A DNA stretch of 64,000 nt from Cardiocondyla obscurior (Eukaryota > Arthropoda > Insecta > Hymenoptera > Formicidae): the NCBI RefSeq assembly GCF_019399895.1, contig NC_091869.1:6820001-6884000 (forward strand). The letters run 5' to 3'. Below the pieces are notes generated by a model, which was not told the origin of the DNA, made no database searches, and saw only the letters and a list, made by a program, of their open reading frames with translations. The position numbers were made by a program, and so were the translations under genes. Positions 10,831-23,862 of this stretch are shown here, in pieces. Each line of letters starts with the position of its first letter. Within the stretch, counting starts at the first letter, position 1.

Positions 10831-12769
10831 GCATTAATAACGAAAATTTAATATATATTTTAAAAAGCCAGAAAACTTAAAATAATGACAAATAATTATT
10901 AAAATAAATATATAAATATATAATCCCGTTTGCTTTGCTCTTTTCTGAAATATATTTCTACTCGAATACGAACAAGCGAGGAAAAATTTCACACATCGCC
11001 GGACTCGTAAGGCCATACATTTTGTTCGGACGATCGATCGATTACACGCACGGACGGAAGCACAAATTAGTGGAAGATCATCCCTTTTCCGGGGACTCAG
11101 CAGAACGTCGCGATACCGTAAAGCAAACATTTCGCCTAACGTTTAGGGTAGAGTTACGTTGGAGGACTAGGGACTGGTTCCGTTCGGCTGCGACGTCGCC
11201 GCGAATCGCCTCGCAAGTGTGCCTTATCTGCCGACGAGAATATAAATTTCGCCAAAAGGTCCACGATGCGTTACGGGGAAAACGTGCACGCATACGGCAG
11301 CTCGCCGTCTCCCATTATTATCCGTTGTTTGCCGCGGGCTTGACCGCAAGATTAACGCGCGCGGCCACTCGTTTTATTGGTCACGTCACACACTCGCATG
11401 CATATATTAAAATGATTATATTTTTTAATTCAAATCAATGTAACTTTAATTGATTAATTAACAATTGACTAAAATAAAACCTTAAATTTTATTTATTTAA
11501 ATAAAAGAATAATATAACGCAATTATTAAATTTTTTTTTCTTTTATTTTTTTATTCTGATCAATCTTGACGCTATCGTTTTATTATCAATTCGATAAATG
11601 TACGTTCACAGAATATCCATTAGATGCACGCATGAAAATGAGAAAAACAAAGGGGCGGTTTGCTTTAAATTTTACGAGCACGTTGTATCGACTTAATTCT
11701 CACGAACTCTGATGAACCGGAAAGCGTGCTCGTCAGAAGGCGCGAAGTGAAAAATGTGAGAAACTTGCCATTCCTGGCCACGTGCAGCTGACGATTGCGT
11801 CACGGTCCGCGGAAGGTACCGCGTGCAACGAATATGCAACGCGAAAATATAATTGTGCAATACGATAGCAGGAGATATTTATCTTTCAAGGCTTATGGAC
11901 GCTCGACTTGGTACGAGCATCGTTTGGCGTGAGTAGAAGCGAAGTTAACGTGCACACAGACGTTAAGGTTGTCCTGCATCATATATACATTCGTTAAACA
12001 CGCGAACCCTTCATTTTTAGTAAATCCGTACACATCTTTAATAAAAAAGAATCTGAGATATTTCAGAAAATTAATTGTCTTAATATTTTCGTTTACGTCT
12101 TGATTACACAATCACATAAATTTAATTAACAAACTTGAATAACGTTACAATAAAAAAAAGGTTTTTAATTTTTCAAGTCTCCAATTTGCAAAACACTCCG
12201 TATATGACAGAGGTCCATGTTGAACCAACGACTGTTATTTTATTTTTTTTTTTTTTTTCTCGCAGCCTCCCATGTGCGTGATATTTTGAGGACGAGTAAA
12301 TATTCGGCACTGACCAGCTCAACGCGAACCGACGAGTTTCGGCAATGCTGAAGGGGGTTAACTAGCGAGCTAACGAATGCAATATGTCGGAGTCGGGCTG
12401 AAAGCAGGAAATCGCTACAACGAGCGCCGGAGACCGGGCTGTTGGTCATTGTGAGCGCGAAAACGCAGCCCCGAAAAAATGCAGCCGAACAGCCGGCAGC
12501 GATTTTTGTCAGTTATTCAGTTATTAGTTTCATTCAGGGAAAAGCCGGCTGCGCGGCGTATTCCAGACGCGAATACGCCGCGTTTGCTTTGTCGTGGAAC
12601 GAGCTCCCGCAGAAATTTCGCCTCCTTTCCATATCGCATTTTTATTATTTCTTTTTTCGTTCATCGGAGTAAAGCGGAAAAAATTAATGATCCCTTTCGC
12701 GGCGCGGAATACGAAATAAGAGACTCACGTTCCGATGAATAATTATTATCTTAATTTCTGCCGACCATG

Positions 12770-13411
12770 CTTCATTATGCCGGCGCTGTTTGATCAGTAA
12801 AAGCAATTATGGCGATCGCGGCGAGCGTTAGTGTGCGCGAGTTGACGCTCGTACGTTAAATTCTCTCTCTAAAAGAACGGCCGTTCGAACGAGCAGATAT
12901 ACTTAGAGGAAACGACACCAATTCGCTGACCAGCCGAGGGATACTAACGAGCACATCGAGCGATCAATAAATCGTTCACGTTATCAGGATCGCCGATTTC
13001 GGTTTTCCAGAAGTGCGTGCTTCTTTCTCAGGCGTTTCTGGCGGGACGGCAAGCAGTGGAGGGCGGAGGGTAGCGATAAATTCCGCAAGAGCTGCGTAAG
13101 AACGGGGGCGGAGGACGACTCGTCGATAATAAGGGGATGATCTCGCGATAAGGGCGGCGGCATTAATTGAGATTCCAGATAGACTGTGGTAACTTTTGCT
13201 CGGAGCCGCGAGCTCGGATAACGATCGCCGGAACAATGGCAGCTGCGGCCGCATCTGGGCTGCATCGGGAGAGGAGAGTGCCCGTGAGAGAGGAGATCGT
13301 GTGCTTCTCGGGCAAACAGACAGGGCGCAGGGAGAAAGAAACGGACGGAGCTGCCCCGCGAACGGAAAAAGAAAGGGGACGGGAAACGGACTTTGCCTCT
13401 TGATGCCGCGG
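12770..13411 (+). promoter_or_regulatory. GC-rich candidate promoter and first exon
   Basis: CG-dense DNA leads to an ATG at 13236 in excellent context (GAACAATGG). Its frame begins MAAAAASGLHRERR and ends at TGA 13401-13403 after 55 codons. A good donor CGCGG|GTGAGT follows at 13411, and a weaker one (CCC|GTGAGA) lies inside the frame at about 13282. Splicing at the inner donor would give a short Ala-rich amino terminus; splicing at the outer one would leave the 55-codon frame as a uORF. The layout fits an alternative first exon of a + strand gene, but there is no homology or second copy to back it. Confidence 0.2.
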
Positions 13412-15051
13412 GTGAGTCCATAAATCTATTCGCGGGCGATAACTCGAATCTCGTCCTTCCTCTTTCCTACGATTCTTTTCGTCCCGCTTTTCTTGCCACT
13501 CCAGCGATTGGAACATTGATCGTGGCGGTGCCCGAGCGATAATATTCTTGATATCTGATATAAATTGTGTTGCGAAATCTAGCCTGTCTGTCTCACTTGT
13601 TCTGGAATTGTTTCGCAATAGAGAAAATGCAACGTCATAAATTATATTGCGTTACTTCGTCGAAATAACGATATTATTTATCGCGTTGTAAAATATTCGA
13701 TTGAAAAAAGTGTGCCGCGTATCGATAATAAATTATTTAAATCCGAACGCAAAATGTTGTAAATGAGGAAAAAAAAAAAACGAAAGATTTCTTTAATTAA
13801 GAAAAATATAAATATTTAATAAGTATCCGTAAAATATTAAGCTTAAGTTTCCACAACTGCTAAATCTAAATGACTACGTGGATTAATTTCTGCAGGATTA
13901 AAGCAAAGGATTCCGGATTCTGCAGTGTGCTGCCCTCTGACGACACTGAATCGAAGTCGAATATAGTCTACCTATAATATAACTAACTACGAGTTTATAT
14001 AACTAAATTCGGACCAGATTTGATTGAAATTTCACAGTAATTAATTAGCGCAATAACCATAAACTGTTACTCGATCGTTACAAAAATTACCCTGTAAATT
14101 TCACATGAAAGTGAAGCGCATGAAAAATTATGCCAATACGAATCGGAATCGCAGAACTAAATTTTAAAATTATTGATAAGACATGTAACGAGACGTTCCG
14201 TAAGAATGTTGTATTACCTATATTTTTCTTCGGTAAGTAAATATAATTCGTTAATGTGTATTTAACACATTTTAGAGAAGCGTATTCCCGTGCATGGGTA
14301 ACGTCACCTAGCACGCTCTAACGTTACAAATCGTGCTGCATCTACGCAATATACCATGTAACCATTAATGGCACGTAATAAAGTATAAGTACACGCAAGA
14401 TGTTAGGCGTCATTGAGGCCTCTCCTGTTTCCCGTAGATTCCGCCGATTCAATCTGATAAATTTCCGGGGGGAGGGGCGGATATATTCAGGTAACGGAAA
14501 CCTATTACAAGGCGATATCTATCGAGATGAGGGCGGACGGGAGGGCCGCCTGGAGAGAAATAAAGAGCGATTGCCTCGGTAAATCAGAGCCCTCCGCCCG
14601 CGCCATCGGGGACCGCTGCCGCCCTTCGTATTCGTCCGGAACACCTTCCTTCCGCCGAGTCACCGTGCTGCATACCAGCCGCGAAACGAAGAACACGAAG
14701 GACATACGTATCGGGACATTAGCGAGCGCCCGTCGGCCCTCCCCCCGGCTGCGTCTCGGTCTTCTCGCCCATTTCAACCCATTCGGTGCCCTTACGAGCG
14801 CGACGAGGGGCGGCATTACCGCGCGCGCGCTCACCCCCGAAAGTATTTCCCGAACAGCGATAAAGCACCGCGATGTATCATCCGTTGCGCGCGACCGCGC
14901 GCGGCTAATAAATTCCTGTCGAACACGACCGGAATCCTCCTGTCCTCATTTCGTCGCGCGGTTACGCGGAACTGCCGAGAATTGTTTATTCTCCGGCTAA
15001 CTGGTACGCAATTTCCGGCGGAGAATTTACAATCGACAAGAGGCAGACCGG

Positions 15052-15059
15052 TATATAAG
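15052..15059 (+). promoter_or_regulatory. TATA box candidate
   Basis: TATATAAG sits at the downstream edge of the 14.4-15.0 kb CG-dense block and is followed by GC-rich then AT-rich DNA. A TCA that could serve as initiator lies about 40 bp downstream, further than the usual 30 bp. No open frame with an early ATG follows. Confidence 0.15.
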
Positions 15060-18039
15060 CGGAGGGACGTTTGCGTTACTTTGGAATCGTCAACATCGAA
15101 CGACTTAAACTTTAGCACAATAAGAGAAAAATATTGAGAAGCTGCGAAAAGGGAAAAAAAAAATACCTTTCTCAAAAATTTCTGCAAGATATTCCTAAAA
15201 ATAATTCCGTGAGAATTTACGGTGATAAAAATTTTCTATAACTTAATGGGATTAAACGAGCGTCACTTGTGCTATCTGCAAAGGCAAAGTGTGTCTGGCA
15301 ATTTTTCAATATTTATCAGAGTGTCTCGTGAGAGAGACCATTGCAGGCGCTCTCGTGGAAAATGGCAATATTGTACGTGATATAGTTCAGAACGAGAAGA
15401 ACATATACGCGCGGCGAGCTTTTTGGCCGTACCATCGCTAAACCCCGTCCACGCTCACGTAATAATAAATCGAGCGATCGCCATCGATAACAACTGCAAA
15501 GATACGCCGTTATCTCGCGCGGCGGACGGTCTGGCCGTTTTATAGATAATTTATTGGCTGAGCAATTTGTAAGGGTCCAAATAATGGCGCAGAATCCAAC
15601 GAAATCCAGCCGGCTATACCAACTCGGCTAAAGACACGTGAGTTTATGGCCAGGGTGAAAATCCCCCGAATTCACTTACTGCTTTAGTTTCAGATCTTTC
15701 TTTATAATTCATCAAGTGCGCGAAAGGGAAAAAGAAAAAAAAAAAAGGAGATGTTAATTTAAATTTTAAATAAATAACTATCAAAATGCAATTAAAATCA
15801 AGATACAAAGAGTCGTACATTATTTATAATTTACATAAATAGTATCTTTAACTCGCCTCGACAAATCAATTGTATTTAAATTAAAGATTCTATTATTTCA
15901 AGAGCAGTTTTTTTTTCTTTTTTCTTTATAATTTCTTTAAAATCACGTGCTTTTATCAATCTGCGATCGCGACTATTGCCCACCCGATGACTGCTATGTT
16001 CACAGTGACTCCCCGCGTCGAAATTTCCGCGGGATATTCAGGACGTCGAAGAAACTTGGAAATTATAAACTCGTCAGGCATTTACGAGAAACGATTAAAG
16101 CCAGCCCACATCGTCACGGATAACAGTGACGACAGAGGAGAAAATAGACGAGGGGAAAAGCGAGAGGAGAAGAGGCCGAGAGAAAGAGAGAAACTTCTAT
16201 CGCGGCTGAGCCGGCGATAGTCGCCGCACGCACGTTCCCGAATTCTGCCTCCGTTCCTCTCATTTATCGTGTATCTTTTCATCGCGCACGTCCTTCTCCA
16301 TCACACGTAAAACAATTTATCAAACTAGCGCCGGCGTAACGGCTTATTCATGTGCGCGGATCCTCTCGAAAGCGCGGCTTAACGACCCACCTTCTGCGTC
16401 CTGACGTAGGATTTTTCGGGATTCCTTAATAGCACCGTTGGATACTCCCGCGACGTCAGCGCGACGTTTATGGTCGATATTTCTTCGCGACATTTCCACG
16501 GGCAACTTTTCGAAATTGATTTCTACGTGATAAAACAAATTCGTATCAACTAATTCGAAATTTATTCGGCGTTTGATCGAATGCAAATTAAAATACGCAG
16601 TAACTTCGTCCGCTTCGGTCCGTCGGTAGAATTTTGCATCGTTCCGAGTTACATTTCGTATTTGCATCTTTTAGACTGATACTCCCGACGTCAAAATCCC
16701 ACGGAGGGAAGAAGAAGAAATAGATACTTCCACGGACCATTGAGATTTATTGCTCGTGCTTCCTGCTTGCTCCGTATCAGAATCGATTTCGTTTGAGAAG
16801 AGCAGCTCGCCTTTTGCAGGAAGAACGGAAACGCGAAGAGGTATCTCTTTGCTCTCGTACCAAACACGAAAGCCGCGCGCTCTTATTCTCGCTCTCTCGC
16901 TCCTCTCGCTCTTCGTCTCTCTACGCGCGACGGGATACAAAAGTTTCCCAAATATCGAATTGACGTATCGCTTCGAAAATAGCACGCCACGTAAACAACC
17001 GATATGTATTCGCATCACGCGGAACGTCCCGCGGGATGTCCGCCTTCTGGACGCATCCGCGTGTCTCACACGACGACGGATACCGCAAGGAGAAAAAAGG
17101 AACGATCCGACGAAAGAATAGCAACACGTCAAAGAAAAGAGGGGCCGCGACGGCGGTTTCGCTCCGCGAAGTGGAAGTTTCTCCCGTTGCGTTATTATCG
17201 CGCAGGTCTGAAATACGGTCTCGAAATTGATTGATACCCGGCGCAGTTATCGATATTGATCTGTCCGTGGCATATAAAAATATCCGAAAAAGGATATGAT
17301 TTATTTTGTTTTCGGTTACAAAGCCGTTCGTACGTCACATTACTGATTTACTATAGACACCGCTTCGCAAAGTGAAAAGGAGAAGCAGCGAGTGGAAAAA
17401 TTAAAAAAAAAAAAAAAAAAGAAAAATAAATGACACCGACGAGAGGCAGACATTTGGAGGAATCGCGAAAGTTTCGAAAATTATCGGGCGAAGTCGCGCG
17501 TAGATGACGACGAGCATTTAGACCCGCGAACAAACCGGTCGCGGACGGGCTCAAAACAATACCCGCCGAGATAACGTAGCTTTGAACTTTGTTCCGCTTC
17601 GAGCTCGATAAGTCGGACTGAGCCCCGTGGCATAAAAACTGCGAAAGTTCGCCCCCCTCCTAGTTTCTTTGGCCCCGTTAAATAAGTTCGCAGCGACGAT
17701 GTTACGGTCGGACCTCGCTTACCGCTACATCTGGAGTGGCGCGGTTACGAACAATTTAAGAATTTTTGCCGAAACTCGCGCGGAATGCTACGTTTAATTA
17801 CGAAATAATGGTAAAGATTCCCGAGCGATGGCACAGTCGCCGTGGCAGCCCGTTCGTTTGTGAACTTCCCTCATAGTTCAGCACTTTGCGGAATATGGTC
17901 ATAGCAAACTGCTTTCAGAGCGCTTCTCGGTAAATTTATTCCCGCGAGCGCTAATTCGAGGAGCTTTAAGACACTAGAGCAAGCCAAATTATAATCTAAC
18001 GAGATCGGCAAGCTTGTAAAAATATTGTCGACGTAAAAG

Positions 18040-18059
18040 TATATATATATATATATATG
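18040..18059. repeat. (TA)n microsatellite
   Basis: About ten TA units, uninterrupted. Confidence 0.9.
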
Positions 18060-19779
18060 TCGCTTGCTTATTTCCTTTCTTTTTAATCAGTATCCCATTT
18101 GTCAAGCCCGGTCCTCGTACCGGGTACTCTCGTGACAAGTATCAGCAAGATTAGTCCGGAACGGAAGCGGGGTCATATTAAGAAAAGGGCGGAAAGCTGG
18201 CGCGCGCGCGGGAGTGAGGCTGGCCGCATTAGTTCCAGCTCGTGTGTGCAGGAGAGAAAATGGCAGTAAAGGGCCAACTAATCATAAAGGACGCGGTAAC
18301 GAAGTGAATTAATCAATGGATTAAACGCGAACTACGTGCAGCACGCGGGGGCGGGAGGTAGACGCGAGGGTAGGACGAGGGGGACGAACTGGACGGAGAC
18401 AGCCGGACCGGGGGGTGGCGCGACCCTGACGTCTCTCGTTTGTCACACAAATAACCGAGCATTTGGCGGGGAACGTTCATCCAGCGGCATCCGCTCGATG
18501 GACAAACTCCACGGAGGATGACGAATTCCTATGGGACCGTAGGCCGCACGTATAACCTCGGTATTTCACCGGATGCTCGCGTATTCTTGTCAATTCCAAG
18601 AGCATGTAATTTGAAAGCCAGAGCCACATAAATGTGCTAAAACGTCGCGTATAAATCTCGATGTTTTCAGTCGTCGTTAGAGCCACCGAAATGCGCTGAA
18701 AATTTATAATTATTTTTAATATTTCCGGCATCTTTTAAATCTAATTAATTCGGATACGATTGTTTTTCTTTTCTACACTTATGTACATGTAATATGTGTA
18801 ATTCAGCGATCTTCGTAATTGACTGTAAGATCCTTAGAACAAAAATTAATTTTGTCAATCAATTTAATTAATCTCAATATTTAAGATGACTGACGTCGAT
18901 GTATAAAGCAAGTTATTACACTGACGTCGAGGAAAATGGCTTTCCGCGGACCCTTTCCGCGAAAGGGTTAAATTACGCAGCGCTACCTCGGGCGACGAAG
19001 AACTATTTTCCGCGTCAGAATCCTAAAATCAATCTTGGCGAATGACAAGAGAACTTGCGCGTGATTAGTCCCGGAGGAGTATCTCCCTTGCGGTTAATTC
19101 CGGGCTCGCTGCTACTGGAGGACGATACCTCACCTTCATCTTCGAGAACGGCGGGGAGAAGAGAAGAAGGAAGGGGAGGGGAAAGCGCCAGAATCCAATA
19201 TGAAGCAACACCGCAACGTACCAAACATCCGTCGGTCCTCATCTTCTCCATTTCCTATGCCGAAGACCGCCAACGTGACGCGTTATGGAAGACATCCGCA
19301 GCCGCGTCGGCACGCGATGAACGACAACGTCAAATTCGCAGTCTTTGATGGCAAAGTTTTCCATCCGGTAAACATCGACTCGCGGAAATGAATCGCGAGT
19401 TCTCCGCGTATGTGAAACGGATGATAAGGCAGAGTCGGTTTTAATCGCGGGGAAGCGGAGGAAAACGACGGCATGTAATAAGCGATGCATTATAGCCGGA
19501 ATAACTTTTTTTTTTTTCTTTTTTTTTTAATATAAATATATAATAAAAGCAAATAAACTTTTTTAAAATAAAAGTAAATTACATTAGCGCGGTAACAATA
19601 GTTAGTCGTGACGAGTCAATAATTTTCTATTTTGTTATAGCGATAGCACGTATCGAGTGAAATACGGTGGAAATGATTACAACGATCTCTTGTAGATTAA
19701 CTTAGTTGCGAGGAAATGGTGTAAGCGTTTCTTGATGTTCCGAAAAGGGTCACGGCGAAGTTTCCCCGGCGGTTTTGAT

Positions 19780-20165
19780 AGAAACTGACAATGCTAGATA
19801 ATGTCGACGACGACGACAACGAGAAGGACGTCCGGGCCGAGGAGAGCCGCCTAATGGCGGTAATGGCTAATAACCTTCGAATCTATCCATGCTAATGACC
19901 GATGCCCTCTCCAGTCAGAAACCACTTGTACCTAATACGCTTAATACCCGAAGCAACTTGGCACTCAAGCCAAGTTCAGAGCCTGCCGCGGTGAGTCTAG
20001 CTTGAGTGCCGGCAAGACACGCGTCACATTACCTATCCAAGCGCTAACGCCATCGAAAGTCCCATGACCTGGGACCGGGATAGCGAATGAGAAGGAACGA
20101 ATGGACGGTGGCAATGGCGATGATGGTTACGCGAAAGACAGAGGAGTCGATAATGACGTCACCTG
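19780..20165. promoter_or_regulatory. candidate enhancer with homeodomain cores and paired NK2-type sites
   Basis: The segment has balanced composition and a high density of TAAT cores (TAATGG twice, TAATAA, and further TAAT in TAATGACC and TAATACG). GGCACTCAAGC at 19960-19970 recurs inverted as GCTTGAGTGCC at 20000-20010. Each contains CACTCAAG, the type of site bound by NK2-class homeodomains (TTF-1 consensus with CAAG core). A perfect CRE TGACGTCA lies at 20154-20161. Activity is inferred only from motif density. Confidence 0.2.
19960..20010. repeat. 11-bp perfect inverted repeat
   Basis: Arms at 19960-19970 and 20000-20010 enclose 29 nt. Allowing a 3-nt bulge, a further 3 pairs extend the stem outward. 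It is too short for a convincing microRNA precursor. Confidence 0.6.
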
Positions 20166-20561
20166 GCGCGCGTCGCAAAACTTTCCAAGAGTTTTAATAC
20201 CCCGGCCCGACGGCAGTTCCGCGGCTTTCCTCTCCTAAACTCGATGAAATAAAGAGGCTCCTCGCTCATTCTGACAATTCCTTTGTCCCTGGCACACTCA
20301 CGCCCGGTGCGTAAGTACGGGAGGATTAAAACTTTATCATAGAGGAAGACTAATTAGCGCGCCGAAGCATTTACGAATAATAAAAAATCTGAAATTGAGA
20401 GGACATAATTGGGAATGTGTAATAATTCAAGTGTAAAGTTCTCACCAATAGGCAAATCGCCATGCGGCTGTAATGTGAAAAAAGAATATTTTAAGAATTA
20501 TTCTATTTTTTCGAATCTACTTCTTAATATAAGATCACGTTAAAGGTCGTACATAAAAAAA

Positions 20562-20588
20562 GAATAAAATAAAATAAAATAAAATAAA
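20562..20588. repeat. (AAAAT)n microsatellite
   Basis: About five AAAAT units after an A7 run. Similar arrays lie at 40663-40715 and 61163-61195 in the same orientation. Confidence 0.85.
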
Positions 20589-22240
20589 CGGAAATCCAGA
20601 TTGAAATTTTTCAGAGGGCGAAGGGCTGTCAAAATGACGAGCTGCCAGCCGTGAGGCGGTAAGAAATTATTGAGCTAATTACTGATAACTTGGGAGGCCC
20701 AGCGAAATACTCGAGTCAAAAATGAATAACGTTGAAGAGAGGCGAAGAGCGGGAAAGGACACCAAGGGCGGATGTATCGCAGCAATAATCATCGGGAAGG
20801 AGAGTTTTTCCTCTTTTAGAACGACGTGGTAAAATCGTCTCCCTTCCTCTCTTCGCCTTTCACCTCTCTCTCTTTCTCTCTTTTTCTCTCGCCTCTCCAG
20901 ACAGAAATATGCGAAGCCGCTCGTGCGCCACCAGTCGAAAAGACTGGCTTTTCGGACGCGTAATTGGACAAAGCCCCAACCTTCCTTAGCGAAGGCCGGG
21001 CACTCAGCCTCGGTCGCAATATGCCGAAAAAAAAAAAAAATATATGAATCACTTCTCACAGAAAGCAAAGAGGAGGGGAGGGGTGACGTACGAGTGGAGG
21101 ACAGTACGCGCGGCAAAGGGAAGAAAGAATTATCAACGTGGTCACACGACAAAAATTCTAGACGAGGGAGGGTAAAACTCGCTCGAAAATTACGGCCGCG
21201 CGCGATTTAATGCCTCTTTGCTAAATAGATGGCGAGCCTCCGTCCCTTCGCGTGTAAATTTCAATCTGAAAATCTGACAGAGATTTCTGTACTTCTTTGA
21301 AAAAGAGAAGCGGAAATGCGATGAAAATGTCTCCTTACACCGCAAGGAGATATCGTTAGTTACGAGGAAAGTCCCGATGAAGGCGAGCGCGATACAGACG
21401 ACGGTGGCAAGGGGTTGAAAGGTGTCCCTCCGCATCTCCCATCTTGTACTCTCCACGCCTACCTTCCTCTTCGAGTCTGCTAGGAAGTTGGCTCACCATT
21501 AAGATCCTCTATTTGCACTGTCGGCAGCCACGTCGTTTGATATTAATGTTTTTCTTGCGTCGTATTTCGTGCGCCGGTAATTACTAGTGCAAACAGCCGG
21601 CACGGGGAAGAGAAAGAAAAAGAAAAGAAAGCGAAAGAGCGGCATGAAGGAGTACAAGTAACGCTCGGGTGTTTTGCGAGAAACCTGAATTAACGCGCCC
21701 GAAGGGAAATCGTTACTAACTATCAATTGATTCATCTCGCTGAGATATTTAATTAAAAATCATCGGGCAATCACATTTTCTCTGGCCGCTTTTTAACCTT
21801 TCCCACCGTATATACACGGTAACAAAGTTTTAATTTGCATAATGCAGCCAATTGATTAATAAAATCGTAAGTAATAATGATGCAAGAATTATACGTATCG
21901 ATATTATTTGCAGATCTAATATAATAATATATTTGCTCCACGTGCCTCGCGGATGATTCTAATTAATTTCGGACATATAATTTCTCGGAATGGTTATTAT
22001 CGATGCTCCTGTCCGGGTATCGCTGCTATTTCTGTAACTGCTTGAGTTAGAAGGCCAAGAAAATCTTCCGGCCAACCGGCGCATCTCACAATAGTCGCTC
22101 ATTTGTCTCGTGATAGCTAATGAAATTATAGCCAGCGGTCCGACGCGGTCATCTTTCCAAGGGTGCTTTCTTGTGTCTCTCTCTATTTTTCTCCCTTCTT
22201 TTCCAGACACTTAGACTACTCGGATCGCAAAAGCAAGAGA

Positions 22241-22247
22241 ACTGGAA

Positions 22248-22278
<31 letters not shown>

Positions 22279-22280
22279 AG
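22241..22280. repeat. (GA)n microsatellite, interrupted
   Basis: GA units with two GAAAGA interruptions. Confidence 0.85.
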
Positions 22281-23824
22281 CAAGAGGAAAAAGATAGCGA
22301 AAAGATTCTCCCAGGGGGTCTTCGCGAGTGTAGCGAGGAAAATTGCGGGAAAACTTGTTTCGCGGATATCTCTTTGAGCACTTCTCGCAGATGACGGGGA
22401 CCAAGCGGCTAATATTGCGTCAGTCGGTCACCGACACCTCTCGTTCGACCAGAACACGAAGTTATGAAACAGGAAAGGAGATGAGAAAAAGCAAGAAAAA
22501 ATTAAAACCATCATCGCATAATCGAAACACATCTACGCAAGTAATAAAAACAAAAATTTTTTAAAGTTATCTTATAAAGATGCATACTTAAAAAAAAAAA
22601 TTCCCATTTATGAAATGATGTATCCAGAGGTTAACGCAAAACGACTTTCCGATTTATCATTCGCCATCTTCCGTTCAAAGTTTCGGGAACAAAATTTATA
22701 TCAACATCAATGTGGCTTTATCAAGATATGTTAATTTAACGAAATAGGGATCGCCGCGGTCTCCCCGAGAATATTTCCGACGGCAGTTACGCGAAAGGTT
22801 AACGTGTCGTTCGTAGGCCAGGCGTATCCCGGAATCCAGTTATCAGCTAATGAAAAGAAGAGCGGCAGCTCAATCTGCTCCGCGCGGGAGCTCCGTAACT
22901 GCCTGGGTGGCTTCGAGGGTAGAGGGCAGGGGGGGGATCCCCAAAAAGGGCTTATCTCGGCCAGAATTTTTTAAGATTAGCCTCTTGTGTCGTATTAAGC
23001 GAGGACCGTTTAAGCCAGCTAGCGTACGAAATAGGGTGGCTGACACCTTGCCGTCCCGTTCCACCTTTAGCCCGCCGACACCCTCCGAACTCCGCCTCGC
23101 GAGACACGATCGTGCACGTAAATAGCTACTTGTCGGATCGTTCCGGGAACTCGCACGCGCTTCTTCCGGCACGATCGAATTAGGTATTTCATAGCGTGGC
23201 CTCACGGCGCGCGTAGGCCTAAGATAAAATCGATAAAGACTTCACGCGATGGGGCTCGCACGCATGACAAATCCGGAAGTACAACGTGTCGCACCACGCG
23301 TGTATACGCTCTACTGACCCAGTTAATGCCTGACGCATAGGGCACGAGAAACAACGAGTGGCTACACACTAATCGATTTAAAATCGCTCTCTCCCTATGT
23401 AAGTGCGCGTAAAAATAAAATAATCGAATAGCACGTACGTGCTTCTTGAAATATTTAGATCGAATATAAATAATTGTTCGAAAACGATGGAAATCTTATT
23501 TTTTGTCTGAATAAAGCACGTAATATTCCGCTTTAAAATTAGAATATTAAGTAAAAAATCAAGTATCACGTGTGTACGTGTATACACGCTTTGGAAAAAA
23601 ATTTCTTCTTAAATATATAATCTCCCAGGTAACTTAAATGGTTGAAATACTCGTCGTTTTCGAAACCGCGAAACTTCAAAGATATCCCGACGGTGTTCTG
23701 CCTTTCTTACGTAACGTTAATATTATTATTTCCACGGTTGACTCCCGCCGTGCCCGACTCGTTTATTTTTCTTCGCTTCCCACCGTCAGGAATGGAAGAG
23801 GGTTCAACCGAGCTAGCGCCGGCT

Positions 23825-23862
23825 TCTCTCTCTCTCTTCTCTCTCTTTCTCTCTCTCTCTCT
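23825..23862. repeat. (CT)n microsatellite, interrupted
   Basis: CT units with TTC interruptions, directly followed by CTGCAG. It resembles a polypyrimidine tract of an acceptor, but no exon follows with support. Confidence 0.85.

Larger units (their letters stand above)
9234..12769. other. non-coding interval with simple repeats
   Basis: It contains an A run at 9435-9453, a GA array near 9810-9825, an ACGC array at 9971-9992, a balanced-composition patch at 10545-10830 with a perfect CRE (TGACGTCA at 10693-10700), and AT-rich spacers at 10830-10930 and 11400-11640. The 172-codon frame at 10935-11453 has no early ATG. A small ATG frame at 9524-9739 (71 codons, acidic, good start context) is recorded as a finding only. 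Confidence 0.45.
13412..19779. other. non-coding interval
   Basis: No supported gene was seen. It includes AT-rich spacers (13640-14370, 15730-15960), a CG-dense block at 14400-15000 followed by a TATA box (TATATAAG, 15052-15059), an A18 run at 17403-17420, an (AT)n array at 18040-18059 and a G-rich stretch at 18190-18440. Open frames are at most about 157 codons, overlap on both strands of the CG-dense blocks and show no domain. Confidence 0.45.

Noticed and set aside
10935..11453. 172-codon + frame with a CxxC-like segment (VCLICRREYKF)
   Set aside because: Its start is TTG and the only ATG lies near the end; length is within the chance maximum and no splice sites match.
22165..22377. Very strong polypyrimidine-AG acceptor followed by an open Glu/Arg/Lys frame
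   Set aside because: The frame is made by a GA microsatellite and no donor is found before it ends.
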